Source: Temnopleurus reevesii
Lineage: Eukaryota; Echinodermata; Echinoidea; Temnopleuroida; Temnopleuridae
Assembly (NCBI GenBank): GCA_036244855.1
Contig: BQKZ01000617.1
Location: 54,904 to 78,266 of the forward strand
Length of the DNA: 23,363 bases
Direction: 5' to 3'
The notes under the pieces were generated by a model. It saw only the letters and a list, made by a program, of their open reading frames with translations. It did not search any database and was not told where the DNA came from. The stretch's first letter is position 1. The number at the start of each line of letters is the position of its first letter. This document shows positions 9,344 to 18,534 of this stretch, piece after piece. Position numbers and translations under genes: made by a program.

Positions 9344-9349
9344 AATAAA
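9344..9349 (+). promoter_or_regulatory. Possible poly(A) signal AATAAA
   Basis: A canonical hexamer lies 85 bases after the stop of the candidate exon. The hexamer is common in A+T-rich DNA, so it only matters if that exon is real. Confidence 0.15.
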
Positions 9350-9724
9350 ATCTGATTGAGTTACAAAGAGTAAAAGTCAGTGAATAACAAACTGATCTCA
9401 AACGCTTTAAATTGTATGAAAGATTTGTTTCATTATTTCATAATAGCCTTCTCCTCCTTTACATGTTCTGCCAAATTCTAGAGTCACTGACACCTGCTTG
9501 AGTTTATGCTGAATGATTTTTTGCATTTTTTGTTCAGAAGTTATGTATTTGTATTTACATACGCTTGCTTTTAGATATTAAAAACTATTACTAAAAGTTT
9601 ATCAGCGAAAACATTTAAACATCAGAAATTAAAAGGTAAATTGATGTTGAATGATAGATTTAAAAAAAACCCTCATAACATGTGAAAATAAACATGCTTA
9701 GGGGTATATTTTGAATGAGTCCTA
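9350..9724. other. Unassigned A+T-rich sequence
   Basis: No feature recognised. Confidence 0.5.
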
Positions 9725-10021
9725 TGTCATAATTGACAGATTTACTCTAAATCCGTCACTCTTAATTTAAATCAGATTTCATATAATTCTGTCTTGTTCT
9801 ATTTGCTCCTTCACTTTCCACCATACGATATAATTGTATCTTCATTTTCGTTCCAGTGTTCTTTTTTCGAAAAAATTATAACATCAGAGAATATTTTTGG
9901 GTGATTATGCTTTGAAATACTTTTGATGTCAAAATTGCAAAATCTGTCTAATCTATCACTCCTTGTGAATATTTCATGTAATTCTGTCTTGTTCTTTTGC
10001 TTTCACTTTCTACGATGCTGC
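9725..10021. repeat. Diverged ~200-bp direct repeat pair
   Basis: Copy a (9725-9831) and copy b (9927-10021) share TGTCAWAATTG, TTTCATRTAATTCTGTCTTG and TTCACTTTCYACSATRC in order, offset by about 200 bases. Divergence is high. The pair leads straight into an 83-bp tandem repeat. Confidence 0.6.
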
Positions 10022-10025
10022 ACGG

Positions 10026-10265
10026 ATGTATCCATATTTGCTCCTCCTCTGCAAGGTTCACTCTTCCCAATTTCTCATTTTCTCCAAAAGATCTGATTCA
10101 AGACATATGTATCCTCACCCCCTTGTCCTAAGCGTTCACTTTCCACTTTATCTTGAAAATTTTCTCCCAAGATCAGATACAATACAGATATGCATTTTCT
10201 TCTCCTCCTCAGCGTCCTTATTTCCCCACTTTCTCGTGAAGATTTTCTCCCGAAGATCTGATCTC
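10026..10265. repeat. Three-copy 83-bp tandem repeat
   Basis: The landmark TTTTCTCC followed by an AAGATCWGAT word recurs at 10078, 10160 and 10243, a period of 82-83 bases. Each unit also has an ATGTATCC-like start and a CTCCTC/CCTTGTCC section. The 130-codon plus-strand frame starting here follows the pyrimidine-rich repeat and is not taken as a gene. Confidence 0.75.
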
Positions 10266-10331
10266 TATTCCCCAGACCCCAGACAGTCTGGCTGTGCAAA
10301 TCAAACACCCCATCCCATCACACTGTCTCCC

Positions 10332-11005
10332 CCTCTTCAAACTCTCCCATCAGATCTCTATTTACAGATTAAAGACATAGGCTTCAATTACGATATTTAC
10401 ATTATGCACGTCTCCTAGTTCCCCCCCCCCCCCCCCCCCCCCCCCCCCNNNATTCTTTGGTTGCCCTCAAATGGAAATCTTTAAAAAGAGTGTCGATCAG
10501 TTTGAAAATACCTCTTCAAACTCGCCCATATCAGTTCTCTATTTACAGATTGAAGACATTGGCTTGAATTACGATATTTACTCATACCCAATCCCATCAT
10601 AGAGCATAGTCTCTCTATATATACGTCCCCTAGTGCCCTCAATCACTGAAATGGACATTTTTAAAAAGAGTGTCAGTTGGATTGAAAATGACTCTTCAAA
10701 CTCGTTCATCAGTTCTCTATTTACTGATTAAAGACATAGACTTCAATTACGATATTTACTCTATACACGTCCCTTAGTGCCCCTACGTACTAACAAAAAT
10801 ATTGTTAGGTTGCCCTCAAATGGCAATTTTTAAAAGAGCGCCGGTCAATTTAAGAATACCTCTTCACACTCGCCCATCAGTTCTCGATTTACAGATTAAA
10901 GACATTCAATTTAAAGACTTCAATTACAATATTTACTCATACCCAATCCCATGTCTCTCTATACACGGCCCCTAGTGCCCCCAAGAAAAAAATATATTGT
11001 TTGGT
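10332..11005. repeat. Tandem array, ~179-bp unit, nearly four copies
   Basis: Units begin at 10332, 10511, 10691 and 10859 with CTCTTCAMACTC. Each then carries CATCAGWTCTCTATTTACAG, ATTAAAGACAT, CTTCAATTACGATATTTAC, ACGTCCCYTAGTGCCC and (in most units) GGTTGCCCTCAAATGG. Spacing is 179, 180 and 168. Unit 4 has an internal insertion and lacks the last section. A much-decayed fifth unit may start near 11098. No protein is encoded. The block looks like a small satellite seed. Confidence 0.85.
10421..10451. other. 28-C run followed by a 3-base gap (NNN)
   Basis: C occupies 10421-10448 and N occupies 10449-10451. The position inside the unit matches the TAGTGCCCC section of the sister units, so the true sequence is probably a repeat-unit joint where sequencing or assembly failed. 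Confidence 0.95.
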
Positions 11006-11143
11006 TGTATTCTTTTTATTTGTTTGTACAATTTGAGCAAAATCTACAAGGAAAATAAGACCTAGAAGAAGATGATAAGCCGAGGAACATCTGAAAATGA
11101 CTTTTCAAATTTAATTTCACTTGTTTATCTTTATATTTTACAG

Positions 11144-11207
11144 TGATTTTGTTTCAAGACATTTCCACCCCCAAGACAGTTCAGGTTCGACCTTGTTCAG
11201 AGGGTCG
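11144..11207 (+). CDS. Candidate 64-bp internal exon, unknown protein
   Basis: An acceptor-like tract (TTATCTTTATATTTTACAG) ends at 11143 and a donor-like GTAAGA starts at 11208. Between them two frames are open. One reads ILFQDISTPKTVQVRPCSEG, the other DFVSRHFHPQDSSGSTLFRG. The acceptor seems to derive from the array unit, which carries CTATTTACAG at the same relative place, followed here as there by a GACAT word. This makes it either an exonised repeat or a chance pair of splice-like sites. No family is recognised. Confidence 0.2.
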
Positions 11208-12440
11208 GTAAGAGGAGGACAACCAAACAATTATTTGAGGAGAGGCCTCCAGGTCCTCATTGCAATATCTCACATTTTCTCATAAAGTCAATGTCAGACA
11301 GTGCGTAAAGAACATATTTAAACAAGGTTTCAGTGCATTTTCTGGGAATTTCAAAATGGCATTTGAAAATGGATTTTAATCTTCTACTTTTGAAAAGGAA
11401 ATCAAATTTCTCTCTGTGTCTAGAACACTCTTACCCTCTCTTTTCTTGCATTAGTAGGGCCATTCAACACTTCAATAATTCATCATAATGATTTGATAAA
11501 AATTCATACTCATTACTACCACAGAAAAATGTGATGCCATCGAGTCCACCCTCCCCATCCTCATTATCTTTCTTGTTCAATTATTAAAATAAAAAATTTC
11601 AACTTGATATCATCTCTAATAACTACTGTGTCTTAACCCATTCGATTGACATAAATAGGGATCTTACAGATATTTTGACTTTTTGTGACATTTCATTTTA
11701 AGCATGCTTTTAGCACTATGCAATCAGAGGCCATTAAAAGCAATTCACACCTCGCCTGTCTAAAACTGAATGAACATGTCGACTGTGGTGAGTGGCATGT
11801 GATGCACAGAGCTCATTTATTACTATTAATTGATTGGTTTAGTCTAGCTCATCAGTGTTTGTACAATCAATTACGATGATGCATGGATCTATCAAGTGCT
11901 GACATGTTGGGTTTTTTTCAAGAGGAGAATTGAGAATACATGTTGGGATGATAAGGAATACAATTACAGTACTAAATGCAACAACTATCTCATAGTGTGC
12001 CATGGTGGATCAAGAAATTTCTTAAATGTTGAATTCAGGCTACATGCAATCAAGAACTAAAAGGAACGACAAACTCACTGAGTTATCTAAGTTAGATGTG
12101 GAAAGAATCATTTCACCTTTTACCAGTATACACACTAAAACTAGATAACAGTCAAATAGAGATAGTGAATGCTTTGTAGCAATTAAGAACCAGATGTGGA
12201 ACTGGTAGTATTTTCTTTTGACAACTTCATATTGTATCATTTTTACTATTGCTCCTATGGCGAACCAATGATTGAAATAAAGAAATGGCTCTATATGAAG
12301 ATTATATCATACTACAGTTAACATCTCTTATGAAAAACTATAAGACCATCTTCATTAGATCGAAAATAGTACTGCCTTTTGACCACAGTCTGTGAAGAAC
12401 ACACCTTCTTTCATCTTCTCATCACCTCTGTGCAGATCCT
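11208..12440. other. Unassigned A+T-rich sequence
   Basis: I see no gene or repeat. Open frames of 64 codons (plus, 11685-11879) and 66 codons (minus, 12040-12240) have no recognisable motif. Confidence 0.45.
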
Positions 12441-12660
12441 GCATGATTGAAAGTGAAAGCCCCCTATCACCGCTGCCCTTGGGCGCGTGTTGGACTTGCG
12501 CAAAGCGGAAAACGTAATCAGCCCGCTTTGAGCTTCGCTGCTTGTCTATTAATTTGTCAGGCCCAATGAGACGGATGAGGGATGCGAGAAAAAGAACTAT
12601 CGACGGAGAGGTTTATGGGAGATAGGGGAGAGGATCGTGGGGGTAAAGGTGTGTATACAG
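12441..12660. promoter_or_regulatory. Small CpG-rich island, possible promoter or enhancer
   Basis: This is among the most G+C- and CpG-rich parts of the window (TTGGGCGCGTGTTGG, GCGCAAAGCGG, CCCGCTTTGAGCTTCGC). It holds an IRF-like GAAAGTGAAAG (12449-12459), an 8-bp inverted repeat CAAAGCGG / CCGCTTTG (12501-12508, 12523-12530) and a TATTAATTTGTCAGG word that joins homeobox-like and TGTCA motifs. A 61-codon plus-strand frame starts just after it at 12582 (MREKELSTERFMGDRGED...), with a donor-like GTAAAG near 12644. A promoter with a first exon is possible but unproven. I see no TATA box in a fitting place. Confidence 0.25.
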
Positions 12661-13356
12661 AGGTGCTTTGGAATGGTAATGATAAGGGATATGATTCATC
12701 AAATCTTCAAAATCACTTTCCTAATGAGAAAATAATCTTGAAATATTTAGTTCTTAGAAATAATTAGTTATAGCTCTATGATAATGTTGCAAAAAATCTT
12801 ACACAAAATCAAGAACTGTAATAGTATTCACAAAATGAGCGTTTCAGGATAGAAGTTTGATGAAATAGGGAGTTTCTTTTCCACAAGCATGCATATGCGT
12901 TTCTTCCTATTAATCTGGTTAGCTGTCTGACACCAAGTTAAAACTTACAAATGTATATTGATGTAAAATTGACAGTGTTGTGTCTGGAAGAAATCCTAAC
13001 ATGGGCATCCATGAACTTGAATTGAAATATACTGGATTCTCATCAAATTGCTTTTAACATTATTTCTTTTTATTGGTTCTTATATTGACCAACTATTCAT
13101 ACATGTACACTCTACCTCCTTCAAACTTCAAACTGTCCTGAATGTTTTCATCGACAATATTTGGATCTCATCCATGAAAATGATTTGTAGACATGGAAAA
13201 CCAACAGAAATCATGGTCTTCAGTATATACATACAAGGGCTTACATGTATGACCGAAGCAGGAGCATATCCTGGGGTGGAGGAGAGGGCAGGTGCCCCCT
13301 ATAAAAATGCAAAAACTTTAACAAGTGGAAAAAGGCAAAATGAAAATGGAGGGACA
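12661..13356. other. Unassigned sequence
   Basis: The longest open frame in the window, 172 codons on the plus strand (13048-13566), starts here. Its first 70 codons are hydrophobic with no recognised domain, and its second half lies in the next tandem repeat, so I do not accept it as a gene. Confidence 0.45.
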
Positions 13357-13827
13357 GAAGGGTGCACCCCCCTCCCCCAACCCCGCGAACATATGTTGCC
13401 TGCCCCCATCCTCCCATTGCCACTGCACCCCTACCCTTTCAAGTGCTATCCGGGCTACGCGCCTGCAGAGCACACAGCATTAGAGAAACTACAACTTTCC
13501 AGAAAAAAAGTGTACTCATTTCATATCTCAGCCATACAGAGTACACAAGCCGGGAGCAGGTTTTGAGGAGAAAGGAAAACGGTTATCACGTTTCAGACTG
13601 CCCTGCTCCTAAGAAGGGTGTGCCCCCGTACCCCCGTAAAATTGGGTTACCCCCCTCATTCGAGTACAGTCCTAGCTGAGAGCCTGCAAAGCAAGAAGCA
13701 TCGGCTAAACTGCAACTTTCTAGAAAAAAACCACTCATTTCATATCTCGGCCATGCAGAGTACACAAGCCGGGAGCAGGTTTTGAGGAGAAAGGAAAACG
13801 GTTATCACGTTTCATAGTGCCCTGCTC
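13357..13827. repeat. Two-copy tandem repeat (~220-250-bp unit) with identical core
   Basis: Copy 1 spans about 13357-13608 and copy 2 about 13609-13827. Both start with AGAAGGGTG and a C-rich section, continue with GCCTGCARAGC, CATTTCATATCTC and GAGTACACAAGCCGGGAGCA, and end at CCCTGCTC. A 59-base core (13537-13595 and 13756-13814) is identical, while the C-rich halves have diverged by substitutions and indels. Plus-strand frames of 172 and 105 codons and a minus-strand frame of 60 codons all cross it and differ between copies. Confidence 0.85.
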
Positions 13828-14019
13828 GCCCAGACGGGACAAAGAAAAAGGGGAATACAAATATGAATTGAAGTATCAGGCTTCACACCTTGCTATTGAA
13901 GAGAGGGAGGAACGAAGACCAATAACGGGGAGGGAAGGAAGGTTGGCTTAGAGTTACCGCTGCCGGAAAAATGGCGTAAAGCTGGACAATGTGGCCATTT
14001 CACACTGCGCATAATGAAC
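13828..14019. other. Unassigned purine-rich sequence
   Basis: Short purine-rich spacer between the tandem repeat and the next inverted-repeat element. No other feature. Confidence 0.5.
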
Positions 14020-14250
14020 GCCACTGCACACTACGCAACCTTTAGTATTACGACCTTTCGACCAATTTTGGAAATACCAAAATGCACTGTAATATGTTTT
14101 CTCACGGTGAGATACTCCATTCTTGAAACTGGATGAAGTATCAAGAATCAAGTACCCTACCCTTACCTTAGACAATGCATTACAGTGCATAAGTATTTTC
14201 AAAATTGACCGTAAGATCGTAAGAATGAAAGTTGTGAAGTGTGCAGTGGC
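14020..14250. mobile_element. MITE-like foldback element with ~73-bp inverted arms
   Basis: The left arm (14020-14093) and the right arm (14179-14250, reversed) both run from GCCACTGCACAC to ATGCACTGTAAT with about 80% identity and one 2-bp length difference. The loop is about 85 bases. No transposase frame is present. A minus-strand 82-codon frame across it (13954-14202) is a shadow. The CACTG terminal sequence fits several DNA-transposon superfamilies. No exact target duplication is visible (TAATGAAC left, TAATAAGA right), so the class is open. Confidence 0.8.
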
Positions 14251-14418
14251 CTAATAAGAATATGATAAAATACAATAACTTAATTGCCTGCGCTCAATAA
14301 ATCAAAGCCGAGGGAGGATAAGCAGTTGATCGTAGAGTCCTGTGTAGATCCATGAACATCTTTATGAAACAAAACCCTAGAAATTTATAAAAAACATCCT
14401 AGTCTAAACAGGGAGGTA
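14251..14418. other. Unassigned sequence
   Basis: Nothing recognised. Confidence 0.5.
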
Positions 14419-14559
14419 TCATCTGAATAAATGAGAGGCTACTGTACTCTGAGAGCTGTGATAGTAGCAGCCTGGCTCCCTTTTGTGATGGGCGATTGTG
14501 ATGACACTGTTCCAATGCCAGTCACGATAAAACATCAGCTTGGGAATGAAACCAAGTGA
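14419..14559 (-). other. Exon-like minus-strand frame, 46 codons
   Basis: An open frame bounded by stops on the minus strand includes MFYRDWHWNSVITIAHHKRE and PGCYYHSSQSTVASHLFR. An ATG at codon 9 gives 38 residues. The block is richer in G+C than its flanks and contains GTGATGGGCGATTGTGATGA on the plus strand, so a conserved regulatory block is as likely as an exon. No family is recognised. Confidence 0.15.
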
Positions 14560-15249
14560 TCAGTATGGGACATCTTAAAATTCTTAGCTATTCTTTGTCT
14601 TATGGTCTTCCAGGACAAAAAATTAAATTTGGGCTTGTTTTCCATTACACCCTAAGTACATGTAGGGTGCCATATCATGTGCTTGATTTCCCCTTCTTTC
14701 TCTTATTCTTTTCAGCAATTAAAACTTTGAAATTCATGTAGAAATATATGGATTTAGAATAATTGATTTGTAAAGAATCATATTCCTCTTCATTTTGAAA
14801 AGTTAATCAAAAATATGAATACTGGTAACAGAACTGGACTTATTTGTTTATCACAAAAAGCAATAATTGAAAAGGAGGGTACATCTAATAACGATAAAAA
14901 ACGATAAATGTTTTTACTATTTCAGAAAAAAAATTATTGAAGACATTGTTGTTTTTCTTGTGAAAAACTGTTATTTTCTTACTCTTACTCATTTTCAGTT
15001 CAAAAATCTTGCAGGCAATCCTATTATTTAGATCTCTCTTTAGAGATGTCTTTCCATGGATATCTTTAAACCTATTTACCATAACCAACACAGTAAACAA
15101 TGGATGGGGATAAAGAAGATACTACCCATTTTGAAGTGCATTGTTTGCCAGAAGTCTCCATCCAATGTCCAAGCAGGGGGTCATTGATGGTCAAGCCAGG
15201 GGGCTGGTGTGGTCAGTCCATTCAGGTCTAGCCAAAGAGAGACACACAG
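14560..15249. other. Unassigned A+T-rich sequence
   Basis: A strong acceptor-like pyrimidine tract ending in TTTTCAG lies at about 14686-14716 on the plus strand, but all three following frames close within nine codons. No gene is called. Confidence 0.45.
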
Positions 15250-15355
15250 ACAATAGGACCAGGACTAATCGCCATAGCAACCACAAGAAATTTTGATTGA
15301 CTATGGATAATTGGTCCAGTAATTACACCGATTATACTGTCTCTGGTTCTATTGT
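15250..15355. repeat. Imperfect inverted repeat
   Basis: ACAATAGGACCAG (15250-15262) is inverted at 15343-15355 with one mismatch. A second inner pair, CCATAG / CTATGG, sits between the arms. The right arm is longer by an insertion. This may be an old inverted-repeat element or paired protein-binding sites. The left inner site CATAGCAAC also resembles an RFX half site. Confidence 0.5.
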
Positions 15356-16835
15356 GATATAATGGGGTTAGCTTGAGGGAGCCCTTTGCTTCAATGTTCT
15401 GTGTGCTTGGCGGATTTAATGGGCCAGAAAAACATCTTGCATAAAACTTAAAAATACATACCAATGTAAAGTGATAGAATCTCGAAGGAAATCCGGAAGC
15501 GATATTGCAAAGGCTTCTGCAATTGAATATTGGTGAAAAGCAGTGTATCTAAATAATACAAAGTATGCGATATTTAAAAGTACCTGTATATGCCAGATTG
15601 ACAATTGAATCTAAAAAGGGCATCAAATGAGCAGTAATGATATTTTAGTCTTCACAACAAAATGTGAAGTAGAAGTACTGATAAGTTTTTATATTCCTTT
15701 TTCTTTCTGCAAGTTTTTTCATGGATCTGTTCAGTCCATTTTGTCAATTTGCAGGTGTCTCAATATTCATGAAATTGAAAGAGAGTATCAAACATACAAA
15801 ACAATTTTATCTGTGCATACTGTATACCAATAATAAAGAGAAAATTTGTATAAGAAACAGCTGAGCAGATACTTTCTCCAACTCTTATTACATACAAGAC
15901 TTCTGACAGGTTTTTCAAGAGGTTTATAATTATTATTCAAATGCCATTAAAGTAATTGGCAATTTCATTGTACTATCCAGGTTTTAATTTCCACTTGTAA
16001 TAACTTGAAACTACTCATATATCTACGGTAAAATATATCATTTCAATGTCTACCGGGCCTCTTGCTGTGACTCAAAATAAGGTACACAGTACAAAGTCTA
16101 ATTGCCAATGGATATTTACTTTCTGGTTATCAATATCTCAAGAAAATTAGTATTGAAAATATGACTAAGATATCAACAACAATAATTATTGTATTTTATA
16201 ATTTCTTTGAAAATTCAAGACCAGTGACCAATACTCCGCTCTTTAGAAAAATGATTTTTACTAAAAAAATCAACAATTCATAACATAATTCTTTGTTGTC
16301 AGATTTGATTACATGTAGGACAGGGTGAGCTGGGAGTGATCTCTATTTCTGACGATTTCAATGCTAACTATGACGTCTTTAACTCAAATAATATGATATA
16401 AAATCGAAATGCACTCACATGCAGTGAGTCATGGCATTTTGAGAAGTATATAATTTTGAATCCAATGTCGAGCTAACGGCCTTCTGAGTTAAATTTGAAT
16501 TTAAAAAATGGAAGAGTTTATAACTTAAGCGATTTATCATGAAACAATATTGACAGATGTGTTTCTGGAAAAAAAGAAATATTTTGTTCAGTTAAGTCAC
16601 ATATCTCCGGATAACTCCTCAATTTCTTGAAAAGATGTAGCAGATGCAGGACTTGAAATGCCAAAAGGTGATAATGGAATTTGTCTGTCAGTCCTAGCAG
16701 CCGCAGCAATCCAAATTAATCATTTCATGAACATTAGATCAAACAGAAAACAGATAGAACTCATCACGCCCATCCACTCACATGTCAGTTAGTGAGTGCA
16801 AGAAAGACGCTAACAAATGTAATAAAGTATTGCAG
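15356..16835. other. Unassigned A+T-rich sequence
   Basis: No gene is established. An acceptor-like TTTGTCAATTTGCAG ending near 15755 is followed by a short frame (CLNIHEIEREYQTYKTIL) and by AATAAA just past its stop near 15833. I consider this weak. The rest is featureless. Confidence 0.45.
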
Positions 16836-16971
16836 TAACGTCCTTATGGCTCTCTGGAGCTGATCTGCGAGAGTCAACACTGGAAGATGGTGCCCCAGAT
16901 ACGATACGAAACACACAAACCGAGACAGTTTTATGTTTCCACTTCTTCTCCTCCCCCCACCATTTCATAAG
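16836..16971 (+). CDS. Candidate internal exon with consensus donor, unknown protein
   Basis: A frame of 44 codons plus 2 bases runs without a stop from an AG (TATTGCAG, ends 16835) to a textbook donor (ATAAG then GTAAGC, starts 16972). It reads LSGADLRESTLEDGAPDTIR, then NTQTETVL and a hydrophobic, serine/histidine-rich end. The frame closes two bases past the donor, as expected if the donor is used. The acceptor is weak: a possible branch site CGCTAAC at about 16809 but few pyrimidines. The opposite strand is also open for 60 codons. I recognise no domain. Confidence 0.27.
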
Positions 16972-17019
16972 GTAAGCAAACAAAGCATCCACAATTTTCC
17001 CTTGAAGTTGGTCTATGGA

Positions 17020-17184
17020 CTACGTCGCCACGGAAACGGACCTGTCGTCATCCCAACCCTGCTCGGAATCTTCACACTTCCTCACAATAGCCCCCTCTTC
17101 AATCATCTTGGTTTGTCCGACACCTCCTTGCTTTTCATTCAAAGCCCCCTTGGCCTTGGAATAGGTGGAACAACAATTGATATG
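17020..17184 (-). other. Exon-like minus-strand frame, 54 codons
   Basis: Between two stops the minus strand reads a hydrophilic peptide including SKAKGALNEKQGGVGQTKMI and EEGAIVRKCEDSEQGWDDD, ending SVSVAT and a stop. The plus strand is open over the same DNA as part of a 115-codon frame (16933-17280) rich in leucine and phenylalanine, the usual look of an antisense frame. It lies just past the donor of the plus-strand exon candidate, so both cannot be simple exons of one gene. No family is recognised. Confidence 0.18.
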
Positions 17185-17489
17185 TTATTTCTAGCTCTTT
17201 GTTGTATATTGAGGCAGAGTGGTAATTATCTTTACAACCAGACTCAAATATTTATGTTGGGAATGTTTGCACACTGCTAATAGAGGAGCTGAAGAAACAT
17301 CCCTATCAATTTTCCTCAAAGCATGGTCCACCATAAATGAACCTTCAGGCTGCCTGTGTGTTTGAAGTTCCAGGACGAATACGGTCGACCGTTGTACTTT
17401 CTGATAAAATTGCTTTGATAATTTCATATAATAATTCATGACATTTATAACATGCTTACAACAAAATTGTCTCAAAATTCAGGTTTGGA
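17185..17489. other. Unassigned sequence
   Basis: A minus-strand 94-codon frame (17191-17475) has no recognised motif. Nothing else is seen. Confidence 0.45.
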
Positions 17490-17798
17490 GGAAATAAAGA
17501 TAAAGATAAAGTGGATAAATTTTATATGTTTTATGTATGTAAATGTATTTTTGATGTCGTTATATGTCTATTTTTTATACATGTATATGTATACCTCAGG
17601 GCTGCAAGGATATCAACCTCTAATTAAGCCGTAGCCCTTCTATATCTGATTTAGTTTAATTTGTGTTTTATACTCATGTATGATATTATTATTATTACAT
17701 GTATTATTAGTTTGTCTGATGATATTTTCATATGAATGATATGTAATGTGATATAGAAACCAATAAATTCAATTCAATTCAATTCAATTCAATTCAAA
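17490..17798 (+). mobile_element. 3' end of a non-LTR retrotransposon (CR1/L2-like?)
   Basis: The block ends with CCAATAAATTC followed by six AATTC units (17766-17795), a 3' microsatellite end known from several CR1-clade and related elements of marine invertebrates. Upstream are a T-rich untranslated section and ACCTCAGGGCTGCAAGGATA. No reverse-transcriptase codons are present, so this would be a severely 5'-truncated copy. The left limit and the clade are guesses. Confidence 0.4.
17766..17795. repeat. (AATTC)6 microsatellite
   Basis: Six perfect AATTC units, placed directly after CCAATA at the end of the putative retrotransposon tail. Confidence 0.95.
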
Positions 17799-17974
17799 TG
17801 TTCAAAACGAGTTTTATAATATGAACTTGCATATATATTTCTAATGATATCTTAGTGGAGTCTGCTTCTTCAATGCATTAGGCAAAATTGTTGCAAGAAT
17901 ACTTTTTCAAAATATAAATAAAAATGTGCTACAAAATATAAAATTTAAATAAAATTGATCCAAATGTTCTCAAA

Positions 17975-18485
17975 CATAGCTTTCCTCTAAGATGGACAGG
18001 GAATGATTTACTTTGTATCGCATTGCAATGTGATGAGCATTTCAGCAAGATTGCTACACAATATATATGGATTAGGTTTAGCAACTTCTCCACATAGAAC
18101 TGTACAGTAAAAACTGATAATCAAATTTGAAAAGTAAAATCATTCCCTGATGTACATGTAGCTGTGAAATCATAATCATAATCTATTCATTTTCTAGATG
18201 ATTTATTTAAACAAGAGAATGACTGGAAAATACATGAACATGTTCTTTAAAATACAGTTTTTAAAAGGGCATTAAATGTGAATTATGTTATATATTCCCA
18301 GACAAAGATTAACACTGCAATCAATAATAAGATTCAAGTTATCCTCCAAAATATTCTCCTTTCTGCCTCAAGACATCATTTCTCTCTGAAGTTCATGACT
18401 AATAATCCCCCTCCAGACCAACAACACTACCACCATCCCCTTCCCAACCACAAAGAACCTTCTCCTTTAATATTCCAACAATAAA
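17975..18485 (+). repeat. Tandem duplication, copy 1
   Basis: This copy starts at CATAGCTTTCCTCTAAGATG and matches 18535-18905 over most of its length, with an extra ~150 bases near its left end. Best-conserved part: 18350-18435. A 68-codon frame (18278-18484) is shared with copy 2, but of about 13 codon differences between the two only one is silent, so the frame is not under protein constraint. Confidence 0.85.
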
Positions 18486-18534
18486 ACATAAACATAGATT
18501 TAAAATCTAACACAAAGTGACGGATATAGCATGT

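Noticed and set aside
10026..10418. 130-codon plus-strand frame
   Set aside because: It lies wholly in the 83-bp and 179-bp tandem repeats, whose pyrimidine bias keeps the frame open.
10332..11005. CRISPR array
   Set aside because: Units are ~179 bp, similar over their whole length, with no short repeat/unique spacer alternation, in a eukaryotic-looking genome.
13048..13566. Longest open frame (172 codons, plus strand)
   Set aside because: Its second half lies in a two-copy tandem repeat with a C-rich stretch, the reading is not kept between the copies, and no domain is visible.
14686..14716. Strong plus-strand splice acceptor
   Set aside because: All three reading frames after it close within nine codons.
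16933..17280. 115-codon plus-strand frame
   Set aside because: Leucine/phenylalanine-rich reading opposite a more hydrophilic minus-strand frame. It begins inside the exon candidate and crosses its splice donor. No recognised motif.
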